Assembly (NCBI GenBank): GCA_965204925.1
Contig: OZ242021.1
Span: forward strand, 1,798,001-1,862,000
Length of the DNA stretch: 64,000 bases
Direction: 5' to 3'
From: G963663315 sp965204925
GTDB taxonomy: Bacteria; Pseudomonadota; Gammaproteobacteria; Arenicellales; Poriferihabitantaceae
The stretch's first letter is position 1. Every line of letters starts with the position of its first letter. Positions 52,922 to 62,644 of the stretch are shown one piece after another. The notes below the pieces were generated by a model. That model worked only from the letters and a program-made list of their open reading frames with translations. It was not told the origin of the DNA and did not search any database. The position numbers were made by a program, and so were the translations under genes.

Positions 52922-55108
52922 ATGAGTGATTCCACGCCACCAGCCGACCGCGAGTCAGTGTCAGCCAGCCTGGACGAGTGGCAACGGCGCGCTGCCGGAG
53001 AACTGGGCAGCCGCAGTCTGTCGGATCTGCACTGGCATACCCCGGAAGGTATTGAAATCAAGCCGTTGTATACCGCCGCAGATCTGGACCGCATCGCCCA
53101 TCTTCCTTCTTTGCCGGGGGATGTTCCATTCACTCGCGGACCGCGGGCGACCATGTATGCCGGGCGCCCCTGGACGGTGCGGCAATATGCCGGATTTTCT
53201 ACCGCGGAAGAATCGAACGCATTTTACCGGGCCAATCTGGAGGCCGGCCAGACCGGGTTGTCGGTGGCGTTTGATCTGGCAACCCACCGCGGCTACGATT
53301 CCGACCATCCGCGGGTTACAGGCGATGTCGGCAAGGCCGGGGTGGCGATAGATTCGGTTGAGGACATGAAAATCCTGTTCGACCGGATTCCGCTCGACAG
53401 AATGTCGGTTTCGATGACGATGAACGGCGCCGTGTTGCCGGTCATGGCCATGTTCATCGTAGCTGCCGCGGAGCAGGGAGTCGATCAGGCTGCGCTGTCC
53501 GGAACGTTGCAAAACGACATACTCAAGGAGTTCATGGTTCGCAACACCTATATCTACCCGCCGCAACCGTCGATGCAGATCGTCTCCGACATCATCGGTT
53601 ATGCCGCGCGTAACATGCCCCGCTTCAATCCGGTTTCGATATCGGGGTACCACATGCAGGAGGCCGGGGCCACGATCGTTCAGGAGCTTGCCTACACTCT
53701 GGCGGACGGGCTGGAATATGTGCGCAGCGCCATTGCAAGCGGTCTGGAGGTCGACCGGTTCGCTCCCAGGTTGTCTTTTTTCTTCGGTATCGGTATGAAT
53801 TTCTTCATGGAGATCGCAAAGTTGCGCGCTGCGCGGACCCTGTGGTCGGAGCTGATGGAGAAACACTTTTCACCGAGGGATGCGGCCTCGAAGAGGTTGC
53901 GGACGCATTGCCAGACTTCAGGCGTCAGCCTGACCAGCCGTGATCCTTACAACAATGTGGTTCGCACCACGATCGAGGCGCTGGCCGCAGTGCTGGGCGG
54001 GACCCAGTCGCTGCATACCAATTCCTTCGACGAGGCGCTGGCCCTGCCAACAGAGAGTTCCGCGCGCATTGCCAGAAATACTCAACTCATCCTCAGGCAT
54101 GAAGCGGGTATCCCTCGGGTCATTGATCCACTGGGCGGCTCCTACTATCTCGAAAGCCTGACCGACAGCCTGATCCGGGAAGCCGGCAGGCTGATTGATG
54201 AGGTCGAACAGATGGGAGGGATGACGCGGGCGGTCGAATCCGGTTTGCCGAAATTGCGTATTGAGGAGGCGTCGGTAAAGAGACAGGCGAGGATTGACCG
54301 CGGCGAAGAGATCATTGTTGGCGTTAACCGCTACGAGATCGGGGATGAAGAGGAAATCGACATTCTCGTCGTGGACAATGAAGCCGTTCGCGAGTCCCAG
54401 ATCAAGCGATTGCAAAATGTGCGCAGGAACCGCGACCCGGGCAAGCTCCGCGCGGCGCTTGACGCGCTGAAACAGATCGCAATGACCGGACAGGGCAATC
54501 TGCTGGCCGCAGCCATTCCCGCGGCGCGCGCCCGCGCCAGTGTCGGTGAGATATCCGATCTGCTGGAATCGGTATATGGCCGTCATCATGCACAGCCGGG
54601 AACGGTGGGCGGGGTGTATGGCGGGGCATACCGGGGAGATCGGGAGTTTGACAGCCTCAGGGCGCGAATCGGGAACTTTGCCGGGATTAGCGGGCGTCGG
54701 CCGCGCATGCTCGTGGTCAAGCTGGGGCAGGATGGCCATGACCGCGGCGCCCGCACCATTGCCACCGCATTTGCCGACATGGGATTTGATGTCGATATTG
54801 CCCCCCTGTTCCAGACTCCGGATGAGGCCGTCAAACAGGCTGTCGAAAATGATGTGCATGTGATCGGTATCTCGTCCCAGGCAGGCGGGCACCGCACCCT
54901 GGTGCCGGCGGTCATGGCAGGGCTGGAAGCTGCGGACTGTTCTGAAATACAGGTGATCTGCGGCGGCGTGATCCCGGTGGCGGATCATGCCATGCTGTAT
55001 ACGGCGGGCGTGTCCGCGATCTTTGGTCCGGGTACCAATACCCTTAAGGCGGCGGACCATATTCTCAGGCTTCTGGAGGGCCGTCTGCAGCCGGGTGGAC
55101 ATGTCTGA
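52922..55108 (+). CDS. mcm: methylmalonyl-CoA mutase, large subunit
   Basis: The 728-residue B12-dependent mutase converts (R)-methylmalonyl-CoA to succinyl-CoA. The TIM-barrel part begins with TRGPRATMYAGRPWTVRQYAG and has SISGYHMQEAGA. The C-terminal cobalamin domain (about 590-728) carries the base-off motif GQDGHDRGA, then GISSQAGGHRT and CGGVIP. A single chain holds both domains. Start ATG 52922. The pccB start lies 8 bases inside its 3' end. Confidence 0.95.
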   Translation: MSDSTPPADRESVSASLDEWQRRAAGELGSRSLSDLHWHTPEGIEIKPLYTAADLDRIAHLPSLPGDVPFTRGPRATMYAGRPWTVRQYAGFSTAEESNAFYRANLEAGQTGLSVAFDLATHRGYDSDHPRVTGDVGKAGVAIDSVEDMKILFDRIPLDRMSVSMTMNGAVLPVMAMFIVAAAEQGVDQAALSGTLQNDILKEFMVRNTYIYPPQPSMQIVSDIIGYAARNMPRFNPVSISGYHMQEAGATIVQELAYTLADGLEYVRSAIASGLEVDRFAPRLSFFFGIGMNFFMEIAKLRAARTLWSELMEKHFSPRDAASKRLRTHCQTSGVSLTSRDPYNNVVRTTIEALAAVLGGTQSLHTNSFDEALALPTESSARIARNTQLILRHEAGIPRVIDPLGGSYYLESLTDSLIREAGRLIDEVEQMGGMTRAVESGLPKLRIEEASVKRQARIDRGEEIIVGVNRYEIGDEEEIDILVVDNEAVRESQIKRLQNVRRNRDPGKLRAALDALKQIAMTGQGNLLAAAIPAARARASVGEISDLLESVYGRHHAQPGTVGGVYGGAYRGDREFDSLRARIGNFAGISGRRPRMLVVKLGQDGHDRGARTIATAFADMGFDVDIAPLFQTPDEAVKQAVENDVHVIGISSQAGGHRTLVPAVMAGLEAADCSEIQVICGGVIPVADHAMLYTAGVSAIFGPGTNTLKAADHILRLLEGRLQPGGHV

Positions 55109-56633
55109 AATAATCGAACAGCTTGAGAAAATGCGCGCCCTTGCCAAACTTGGCGGCGGGGAAGCGCGCATTGACGCCCAGCATGCCAGAGGCAAACTGA
55201 CTGCCCGGGAGCGGATCGGTATCCTGTTCGACGAAGACAGTTTCGAGGAGTGGGACATCTTCGTGGAACATCGTTGCACCGATTTCGACATGCAGGACAA
55301 GACTATTCCCGGAGATGGCGTGGTAACCGGTTTTGGTTCGATCAACGGACGGCTGGTTTTTGTTTACAGCCAGGATTTCACCGTATTCGGAGGCTCCCTG
55401 TCGGAAGCCCATGCGGAGAAAATCTGCAAGGTAATGGATCAGGCGATCAAGGTCGGCGCTCCACTGATCGGGATTAGCGATTCGGGCGGCGCCCGCATTC
55501 AGGAAGGAGTGGCGTCGCTTGGCGGCTATGCCGAAGTGTTCCAGCGTAATGTGATGGCTTCGGGAGTGATCCCCCAGATTTCCCTGATCATGGGCCCCTG
55601 TGCCGGCGGCGCAGTCTATTCCCCGGCAATTACCGATTTTATTTTCATGGTTGAGGACAGTTCCTGTATGTTTGTCACCGGGCCGGATGTCGTTCGTACC
55701 GTCACCCACGAAGAAGTAACCGCACAAGACCTCGGCGGAGCCAGAACCCACACCACCCGTTCCGGAGTGGCGCATCTGTCGTTCGAGAATGACGTGCAGG
55801 CGCTGTTGATGACGCGGCGGTTTTTCAATTTTCTGCCTTTAAGCAACCGGCACAAGCCGCCTCACCGCCATACAACCGATGATCCGGCGCGCGCGGAACG
55901 ATCGCTGGACACCCTCATACCCGACAATCCGAATCTGCCTTATGATATGAAGGAGTTGATTTTCAACGTCGTTGATGAGGGTGATTTCTTCGAGTTGCAG
56001 ACCCATTATGCCAGCAACATCATTATCGGGTTCGGCAGGATGGGAGGGCATACGGTCGGTCTCGTTGCCAACCAGCCGATCGTGTTGGCCGGCTGCCTCG
56101 ATATCAACGCTTCTGTCAAGGGCGCCCGCTTTGTGAGGTTCTGTGACGCGTTCAATATCCCGATCATCACTTTTGTCGATGTGCCCGGATTCATGCCCGG
56201 CGCCAGCCAGGAATACGGCGGTATCATCACTCACGGCGCCAAACTGCTGTTTGCCTATGCTGAATGTACCTCGCCGAAAGTGACCGTAATCACGCGCAAG
56301 GCGTATGGCGGCGCCTACGATGTCATGTCCTCGAAGCATTTGCGGGGAGATGTCAATTTCGCTTGGCCGAGCGCTGAAATCGCGGTCATGGGCCCCAGGG
56401 GCGCTGTTGAAATCATCTTCCGTGAAGAAGCCGGAATACCGGAACAGTTGGCGCGCAGGACCGAAGAGTATCGCCGGAAATTCGCCAATCCATTCGTTGC
56501 CGGCAGACGCGGCTACATAGATGATGTGATCTTCCCCCGCAATACACGCAAGCGGATTTGCCGGTCGCTCGCGATGTTGCAGAACAAGGATCTGAAAAAC
56601 CCGTACAAGAAACATGACAATATCCCGCTATGA
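55101..56633 (+). CDS. pccB: propionyl-CoA carboxylase, carboxyltransferase beta subunit
   Basis: The 510-residue carboxyltransferase has DFTVFGGSLSEAHAEKI, SDSGGARIQEGV, IMGPCAGGAVYSPA and DVPGFMPGASQEYGGII, the crotonase-like oxyanion holes for the acyl-CoA and carboxybiotin. It makes methylmalonyl-CoA from propionyl-CoA with PccA. ATG 55101 overlaps the mcm stop. Confidence 0.93.
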   Translation: MSEIIEQLEKMRALAKLGGGEARIDAQHARGKLTARERIGILFDEDSFEEWDIFVEHRCTDFDMQDKTIPGDGVVTGFGSINGRLVFVYSQDFTVFGGSLSEAHAEKICKVMDQAIKVGAPLIGISDSGGARIQEGVASLGGYAEVFQRNVMASGVIPQISLIMGPCAGGAVYSPAITDFIFMVEDSSCMFVTGPDVVRTVTHEEVTAQDLGGARTHTTRSGVAHLSFENDVQALLMTRRFFNFLPLSNRHKPPHRHTTDDPARAERSLDTLIPDNPNLPYDMKELIFNVVDEGDFFELQTHYASNIIIGFGRMGGHTVGLVANQPIVLAGCLDINASVKGARFVRFCDAFNIPIITFVDVPGFMPGASQEYGGIITHGAKLLFAYAECTSPKVTVITRKAYGGAYDVMSSKHLRGDVNFAWPSAEIAVMGPRGAVEIIFREEAGIPEQLARRTEEYRRKFANPFVAGRRGYIDDVIFPRNTRKRICRSLAMLQNKDLKNPYKKHDNIPL

Positions 56634-56668
56634 TCGGGGTACGGCAAAACTGACGCTCTTGAGAAAAT

Positions 56669-58681
56669 ATGTTCCGTAAAATCCTGATTGCCAACCGCGG
56701 CGAGATTGCCTGTCGGGTGATTCGCTCCGCCCGCGCCATGGGGATCGACACGGTAGCCGTCTACTCGGATGCGGACCGGGAGGCCCGGCATGTTGCCGAA
56801 GCGGACGAAGCCGTCCATATCGGGGCTGCGGCGGCTGCAGACAGCTATCTGCGGGCAGACAGGATAATCGGGGCTTGTCGGCAATGCCGGGCTGAAGCGG
56901 TGCATCCCGGCTATGGCTTCCTGTCTGAAAATGCCGGCTTCGCGGAGCTTCTTGAGGAACATGGACTCGTTTTCATTGGTCCGGGCGCGTATGCAATCCG
57001 GGCAATGGGAGACAAGATCAACTCCAGGCAACTGGCGGAGCAGGCCGGAGTCAATACCATTCCCGGACATACCGGGGTTGTGCCTGACGCCGATAGCGCA
57101 GTCGTGACGGCCGCGCGGGTCGGTTATCCGGTTATGATAAAAGCCAGCGCCGGCGGCGGAGGCAAGGGTATGCGGATTGCCCGTGATGACGATCAATGTC
57201 GGGACGGTTTTGTGCGCGCCTCCAGCGAGGCCCTGTCCAGTTTTGGTGATGACCGCATTTTGATCGAGAAATACATCGAATCTCCAAGACACATCGAGAT
57301 TCAGATTATCGCCGACAGCCATGGTAATGTCGTCACCCTCAATGAGAGAGAGTGCTCGATTCAGCGTCGCCACCAGAAAGTGATCGAGGAAGCTCCGTCT
57401 CCATTCCTCGATCCCGCTACGCGGGCGGCAATGAGCGAACAGGCGATTGCTCTGGCGAAAGCCGTCGATTATCGTTCGGCCGGTACTGTTGAATTCGTCG
57501 TTGACCGTAACCGTAACTTCTATTTTCTGGAAATGAATACCCGGTTGCAGGTTGAACATCCGGTGACCGAACTGATTACCGGACTCGATCTGGTCGAGTT
57601 GATGATTCGGGTGGCTGCCGGGGAAAAGCTGCCGGTGACCCAGCCGGACATCGGCATTGACGGCTGGGCCATGGAATCGCGGATTTATGCAGAGAGTCCG
57701 TACCGCGGTTTTCTACCCTCCACCGGACGACTGCGAAAATATCGACCGCCCGTTGAAAGCGGTCATGTCCGGGTCGATAGCGGAGTTGTGGAGGGTTCGG
57801 AGATTTCGATGTTCTATGACCCGATCATTTCCAAACTGGTCACCCGGGGGGAGACCAGGGAGCAGGCCATTCGATCGATGCAGCGCGCCCTCGGACAGTA
57901 TTATATCCGCGGTGTCGATACCAATCTGCCATTTGTGCATGCGATTATGAACCATGCCCGTTTCCGGGATAGCGATATTTCGACCGATTTCATTACCGAG
58001 GAATACCCGGACGGGTTTTTGCCTCAGGCTCTGCCTGCCGCATTGACCGCGAATCTGGTTTCGGTAATGGCTTCCGTGCATTTCCGGCTGGCGCTGAGGG
58101 CGGCAACGATTACCGGCCAGATGCCGGGTCACGGCAGAAAAACGCGGCGCCAATGGGTGGTCATTATTGGACGCGAGGATCATGCGGTCCGAATCCGCAA
58201 AGGCGAGAGCGATAACAGTCATTTATGGCGGATCGAATACGACGGACAGGAATATGCAGTAGAGGACGAGTGGTCGCCGCTTGAAGTAGTCTACAACGGA
58301 AATGTGAACGGCGCCGCGGTTGACATGCAACTGGAAAGGAATGCCCCCGGTTTCGATGTCACTTATGCCGGTTGCCTGAGCCGGGTTTGCGTCATGACGC
58401 CCGATAGTGCGAGGTTGAACCGGAGAATGCCGGTGAAACAGGCGGCGGACCAGTCCCGCTATTTGCTTTCTCCGATGCCGGGGCTGCTGGTCTCGTTGTC
58501 CGTCGAAGTCGGACAGGCGATCAAGTCAGGGCAGGAACTGGCCGTCATGGAAGCTATGAAAATGGAAAACTCCTTGCGCGCGGAACAGGATTGCGTGATC
58601 CGGGAAATCCTTGTCGAGGCAGGCTCGGTCCTTGAAGTCAACCAGCCGGTTATGGAGTTTGAAGCCGTTGATCGACATTGA
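56669..58681 (+). CDS. pccA: propionyl-CoA carboxylase, biotin carboxylase alpha subunit
   Basis: The 670-residue protein begins with the biotin carboxylase domain (FRKILIANRGEIACRVIRSARAMG; the ATP loop KASAGGGGKGMRI; FLEMNTRLQVEHPVTE). It ends with a biotinyl domain whose Lys is K631 in EAMKMEN. The middle carries the BT linker. Preceded by 35 bases after pccB. Confidence 0.94.
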   Translation: MFRKILIANRGEIACRVIRSARAMGIDTVAVYSDADREARHVAEADEAVHIGAAAAADSYLRADRIIGACRQCRAEAVHPGYGFLSENAGFAELLEEHGLVFIGPGAYAIRAMGDKINSRQLAEQAGVNTIPGHTGVVPDADSAVVTAARVGYPVMIKASAGGGGKGMRIARDDDQCRDGFVRASSEALSSFGDDRILIEKYIESPRHIEIQIIADSHGNVVTLNERECSIQRRHQKVIEEAPSPFLDPATRAAMSEQAIALAKAVDYRSAGTVEFVVDRNRNFYFLEMNTRLQVEHPVTELITGLDLVELMIRVAAGEKLPVTQPDIGIDGWAMESRIYAESPYRGFLPSTGRLRKYRPPVESGHVRVDSGVVEGSEISMFYDPIISKLVTRGETREQAIRSMQRALGQYYIRGVDTNLPFVHAIMNHARFRDSDISTDFITEEYPDGFLPQALPAALTANLVSVMASVHFRLALRAATITGQMPGHGRKTRRQWVVIIGREDHAVRIRKGESDNSHLWRIEYDGQEYAVEDEWSPLEVVYNGNVNGAAVDMQLERNAPGFDVTYAGCLSRVCVMTPDSARLNRRMPVKQAADQSRYLLSPMPGLLVSLSVEVGQAIKSGQELAVMEAMKMENSLRAEQDCVIREILVEAGSVLEVNQPVMEFEAVDRH

Positions 58682-59732
58682 CGCCCTGCGCTCGGCAGAC
58701 CGCAGGTCACTGGCGCGGGCCATCACGTTGCTGGAGTCGACCCGGGACGACCACCGCAAGCAGGCGGAAGCATTGGTTCGGCAGATCTTGCCATTTTGCG
58801 GAAATGCCATTCGCATCGGTCTGACCGGCGTCCCCGGGGTTGGTAAATCCAGTCTGATCGAAGTACTGGGAAGCCATGTGATCGCGCAAGGCCACCGTAT
58901 CGCCGTGCTGGCAGTGGACCCCAGCTCCATGCTGACCGGGGGTTCGATTCTCGGTGACAAAACCCGCATGCCTGCGCTGGCAGCCAATGGCAATGCCTTT
59001 ATTCGTCCAACCCCGGCCGCGGGAACTTCAGGTGGAGTAGCGCGTCGCACTCGTGAATCCATTCTGCTCTGCGAGGCAGCCGGATTCGATGTGATTGTGG
59101 TCGAAACGGTGGGAACGGGGCAGTCCGAAACGATCGTCAGCGAGATGACCGATGTGTTTCTGTTGATGTTGTTACCCGGCGGCGGCGATCAGCTGCAAGG
59201 TATAAAACGCGGTGTCATGGAACTGGCCGACATCATCGTCGTCAACAAGGCCGATGGCGGCATGAAATCCCGCGCCAGCCTGTCTGCGGCCGATGTCAGG
59301 CAGTCCCTGCGTCTGATCAGGCCGGCGACTGATGAGTGGCAGGTTCCTGTGATCACCGCATCGGCGACCGGCAATTACAATATCGACCGCATATGGGACA
59401 GCATACAGGGTTATTGCGGGCTGCTGCTCCGTAGCGGCCGTCTTGAAGACAGACGCAAGGCGCAGTTGAAAGCCGGTTTATGGAGCGAAGTGCGGGAAAT
59501 GTTGCTATGCTCGTTCCGAAATGATCCCGCTATCGAAAAATCCATGTCGACCATGCAGGAAAAGGTTTGTCGGGGAGAGGTATCTCTGTCCGCTGCCGCG
59601 AGTCAACTGGTCTCCCTTTTTCTTCGGGAGGCGCATCATTTATCCGTTGGGAATGAGTCGACGGTGTCCGGATGCAGCGCGCGAGGCCGCACCGGCGGAG
59701 AGACGAACAGAACCGGAAATATGAACAAATGA
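58668..59732 (+). CDS. meaB: methylmalonyl-CoA mutase-associated GTPase MeaB
   Basis: This 354-residue G3E-family GTPase protects and reloads the B12 mutase. Walker A is GLTGVPGVGKSS (about 48), Walker B/switch VVETVGTGQSE, and the guanine site VVNKADG. I choose TTG 58668, which overlaps pccA by 14 bases and gives the usual N-terminus (LIDIDALRSADRR). A TTG-type start with only a weak upstream purine run is typical of this operon's coupling. Confidence 0.92.
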   Translation: MIDIDALRSADRRSLARAITLLESTRDDHRKQAEALVRQILPFCGNAIRIGLTGVPGVGKSSLIEVLGSHVIAQGHRIAVLAVDPSSMLTGGSILGDKTRMPALAANGNAFIRPTPAAGTSGGVARRTRESILLCEAAGFDVIVVETVGTGQSETIVSEMTDVFLLMLLPGGGDQLQGIKRGVMELADIIVVNKADGGMKSRASLSAADVRQSLRLIRPATDEWQVPVITASATGNYNIDRIWDSIQGYCGLLLRSGRLEDRRKAQLKAGLWSEVREMLLCSFRNDPAIEKSMSTMQEKVCRGEVSLSAAASQLVSLFLREAHHLSVGNESTVSGCSARGRTGGETNRTGNMNK

Positions 59733-60133
59733 TCGGCAGATTGAATCACGTTGCCCTTGTCGTGCCCGATCTCGACAGGGCAGCGCAATTATACGGCGAG
59801 CAGTTCGGCGCTCGGGTCTCGCCAAAAACGGCTATGCCGGAGCATGGCGTGACCATGGTATTTGTCAATCTGCCTAATACCCGAATCGAACTCCTGCACC
59901 CGTTGGGGGAGAATTCTCCGGTTGCCCGGTTTCTTGAAAAACACCCGGATGGCGGGATGCACCACGTTTGTTACGAGGTCGCCGACATAAACGATGCCTT
60001 GGCCCGGTTGACAGAACAGGGCATGAGGGCGCTTGGAGACGGCAAGCCGAAAACCGGCGCTCACGGCAAACCGGTGATTTTTCTCCACCCCGGGGATAGC
60101 CTTGGCACCCTGATCGAGCTTGAGCAGGCTTAG
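59729..60133 (+). CDS. mce: methylmalonyl-CoA epimerase
   Basis: The 134-residue vicinal-oxygen-chelate protein interconverts (S)- and (R)-methylmalonyl-CoA. It starts with LNHVALVVPDLDRAAQLY (metal His at 6) and has GGMHHVCYEV and LIELEQ (metal Glu near the C-terminus). ATG 59729 overlaps the meaB stop by ATGA, completing the propionate module mcm-pccB-pccA-meaB-mce. Confidence 0.94.
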   Translation: MIGRLNHVALVVPDLDRAAQLYGEQFGARVSPKTAMPEHGVTMVFVNLPNTRIELLHPLGENSPVARFLEKHPDGGMHHVCYEVADINDALARLTEQGMRALGDGKPKTGAHGKPVIFLHPGDSLGTLIELEQA

Positions 60134-60167
60134 GGTATTGCGCGCGGGGTCGTGCAGGTGATTTTTC

Positions 60168-61172
60168 GTGCTCCCGGGCGATAACCCTGAAAGCGAACTG
60201 GCCGGCAGCGGGCTGGAACGGATTGCCCCGCAGTTGGTCGCGGTTGCGGCTGATGTACTGCGGCAACGCCGACATGGGCATCTGGAGCAATGGACGGAGA
60301 TCGTCAAGGCATTGCCGGCGCTGCATCCGTCGCGGTTCGATTTCAACGCCGACAAGGTCGTGATCGGCAGCGCCGCCGATACCGGTCCTGCGGACGGACA
60401 AACGCTGCGCCAGTTGCTTCTCGGCTTGCAGCCGTGGAGAAAAGGTCCGTTCGGGGTATTCGGGATCACTATCGACAGCGAATGGCGCTCATATATGAAA
60501 TGGCGCCGTCTGCACGATCACATACAACCGTTGTTCGGGCGCGTGGTCCTTGATGTCGGCTGCGGCAATGGCTACTACCTTTACAGGATGCTGGGCGCTG
60601 GCGCCAGATTCGTATTGGGCATCGATCCTTCCTGGTTATTCACGATGCAGTTCAGGGCGCTGAAAAAATATACGCCCTGGATATCTGCGACCGTTTTGCC
60701 ATTGCGTTTCGATCAATTGCCGCTGGACTGCCTGCGCCGCGAAAACGGGCTGTTCGATACCCTGTTCAACATGGGGGTTCTGTACCACAGGAGACGGCCG
60801 CAACAGCACTTGTGCGCTTTGCTCGACTGCCTGAAACCGGGTGGTGAGCTGGTCCTTGAAACACTGATCATCAAGGGTCGGGGGGAAGAGGTCCTGAGAC
60901 CGCAGGGCGCTTACGCAAAAATGCCCAATGTCTGGTCAATCCCGACCGAATCCGTTCTGACCGGTATGCTCAGGAAGGCGGGATTCGTACGCATCCGGCC
61001 TGTGGACATCTCGCGCACCGAGCAATCGGAGCAGCGCAGGACTGCCTGGATGAGTTGGCAGTCACTTGCGGATTTTCTTGATCCGGCCGACCCCGCGTTG
61101 ACGATCGAGGGGTATCCTTCTCCCCGGCGCATGATCATCACTTGTGCAAAACCCCCTGATCGCGGCTCGTAA
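60168..61172 (+). CDS. cmoB: tRNA U34 carboxymethyltransferase CmoB
   Basis: CmoB transfers the carboxymethyl group of carboxy-SAM to hydroxyuridine-34 of several tRNAs. The protein has 334 residues; the key blocks are WRKGPFGVFGITIDSEWRSYMKW, the SAM motif VVLDVGCGNGYYLYRML, FDTLFNMGVLYHRR and FVRIRPVDISRTEQSEQRRT. Start GTG 60168. No cmoA is next to it. Confidence 0.94.
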   Translation: MLPGDNPESELAGSGLERIAPQLVAVAADVLRQRRHGHLEQWTEIVKALPALHPSRFDFNADKVVIGSAADTGPADGQTLRQLLLGLQPWRKGPFGVFGITIDSEWRSYMKWRRLHDHIQPLFGRVVLDVGCGNGYYLYRMLGAGARFVLGIDPSWLFTMQFRALKKYTPWISATVLPLRFDQLPLDCLRRENGLFDTLFNMGVLYHRRRPQQHLCALLDCLKPGGELVLETLIIKGRGEEVLRPQGAYAKMPNVWSIPTESVLTGMLRKAGFVRIRPVDISRTEQSEQRRTAWMSWQSLADFLDPADPALTIEGYPSPRRMIITCAKPPDRGS

Positions 61173-61228
61173 TCCATCAGGCCGGGCCGCGTTCTGCTCC
61201 AAAAGCGGCGCTGCATCGGGCTATGCAA

Positions 61229-61723
61229 TCACCCCGGTTTTCTGACATAAACGACGTACGTCAGTTGCGAACCGTTGCTGCGGGCAGTTTCCGCGGCCTG
61301 CCAGACATGCGGGTCGATAAACGGGAACCGTACGGCATCGGGCCGGTCAATCCGGTCCGGCACATAGGTAATATCCAGACGAGTCATCCATTTGAGCGCA
61401 GCCTCATAGATCTGCCCGCCTCCAATGACCCAGATATCCCGGTCAACGCAGGCGGCCAGCGCCAGTTGAATCCGGTCGTAGTGTTCGACTGCCTTCACGG
61501 GAGCGCGGCTGATGACGATATTGCGTCTTCCCGGCAATGCCTTGCAGTCGATCGACTCCCAGGTCAGCCTGCCCATGATGATGGCGGCGCCCATCGTGAT
61601 TCGTTTGAATCTCTTCATATCCTCGGGGTAGCGCCAGGGGATACCGCCATCCAGGCCGATGACCCGATCCCTGGTCATTGCGGCAATGGCTCCTCTTGTC
61701 GGGGTTCGGGCGCCGCCGGACAC
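61229..61723 (-). CDS. folA: dihydrofolate reductase
   Basis: The 164-residue enzyme regenerates tetrahydrofolate for the adjacent thymidylate synthase. Active-site features are AIAAMTRDRVIGLDGGIPWRYPEDMKRFK (catalytic Asp and Trp-containing loop), GAAIIMGRLTWESI and the NADPH site WVIGGGQIYEAAL. GTG 61723 starts 17 bases after thyA ends. Confidence 0.95.
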   Translation of the reverse strand: MSGGARTPTRGAIAAMTRDRVIGLDGGIPWRYPEDMKRFKRITMGAAIIMGRLTWESIDCKALPGRRNIVISRAPVKAVEHYDRIQLALAACVDRDIWVIGGGQIYEAALKWMTRLDITYVPDRIDRPDAVRFPFIDPHVWQAAETARSNGSQLTYVVYVRKPG

Positions 61724-61739
61724 GTGTTTGTACCGCCCG

Positions 61740-62609
61740 TTATACCGCGACCTTGAACGGGATCGCAGGATACGGTTGGTAGCCGCGCAACGTGAACCTC
61801 GACATGATTTCCCCGGTATCCAGTGAAAGCAGCGATTCAGTATCTTCCAGCGAGCGGATCGACGGGCAAATTTCCAGTGATGGTAATGGCCGCGGGGCGC
61901 GCGCCAACTGTTGTGTCAACCCCGGAACATGATCAAATTCCGCCATATCCCCGTTTGCCTTCGCGGTATAGATATGCGCGTCAATCAGCGTGTGTCCGAA
62001 AAGCCCGGCCGGTATTCCACTGAATCTTGAAAACAACTCCAGCAAGAAAGAATATCCCGCGATGTTGTAGGGTACGCCGAGGGCGATGTCACAACTGCGC
62101 TGGGTGAGGTGCAGGCAAAGGCAGGGCGAGCCATTTTCGTCGTACTGGGTGTTGACGACCCAGAAAGCGTGGCAGGGCGGAAGAGCGCTGGCTTGCGCGT
62201 TACCCGGCGCCCACGCCGAGACCACCATTCTGCGGCTTGTCGGGTTGGTTTTCAACTGATTGACGAGCCAGGCGATCTGGTCATTGCCGCGATTGTCCGG
62301 CAGTGGAAAATGGCGCCAGAAGTTCCCGTAAGCACTCGGCACGTTGCCGTTTTTGTCTGCCCACGGGTCCCAGAATTTGCAGTTATGCTTTCTCAAAAGG
62401 TTGATGTCCGTATTACCGGACAGGAACCAGAGATTTTCAATGACAATATTCTTCCACGATATTTCTTTCGTTGTGAGCAAGGGGAAGCCCTCGCGCAGAT
62501 CGATTTCGTAATTGATATTGAACGTGGAGATCGTGTCCACTCCGGTACGGTTGATCTTTCTTTGGCCGTGTTCGAGGGTTTCCCTTACAGCGTCAAGATA
62601 TTGCTTCAA
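61740..62609 (-). CDS. thyA: thymidylate synthase
   Basis: The 289-residue enzyme makes dTMP from dUMP with methylene-THF. It has FPLLTTKEISWKNI, LWFLSGNTDINLL, the catalytic Cys in ALPPCHAFW and RSCDIALGVPYNIAGYSF. It starts with TTG 62609 preceded by a purine run; the frame stays open further up, and a CTG start (residues LNPIPYQQDP) would resemble long ThyA N-termini. Same direction as folA. Confidence 0.95.
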   Translation of the reverse strand: MKQYLDAVRETLEHGQRKINRTGVDTISTFNINYEIDLREGFPLLTTKEISWKNIVIENLWFLSGNTDINLLRKHNCKFWDPWADKNGNVPSAYGNFWRHFPLPDNRGNDQIAWLVNQLKTNPTSRRMVVSAWAPGNAQASALPPCHAFWVVNTQYDENGSPCLCLHLTQRSCDIALGVPYNIAGYSFLLELFSRFSGIPAGLFGHTLIDAHIYTAKANGDMAEFDHVPGLTQQLARAPRPLPSLEICPSIRSLEDTESLLSLDTGEIMSRFTLRGYQPYPAIPFKVAV

Positions 62610-62644
62610 CTTCTTTTTCGGATCCTGTTGGTAAGGGATCGGGT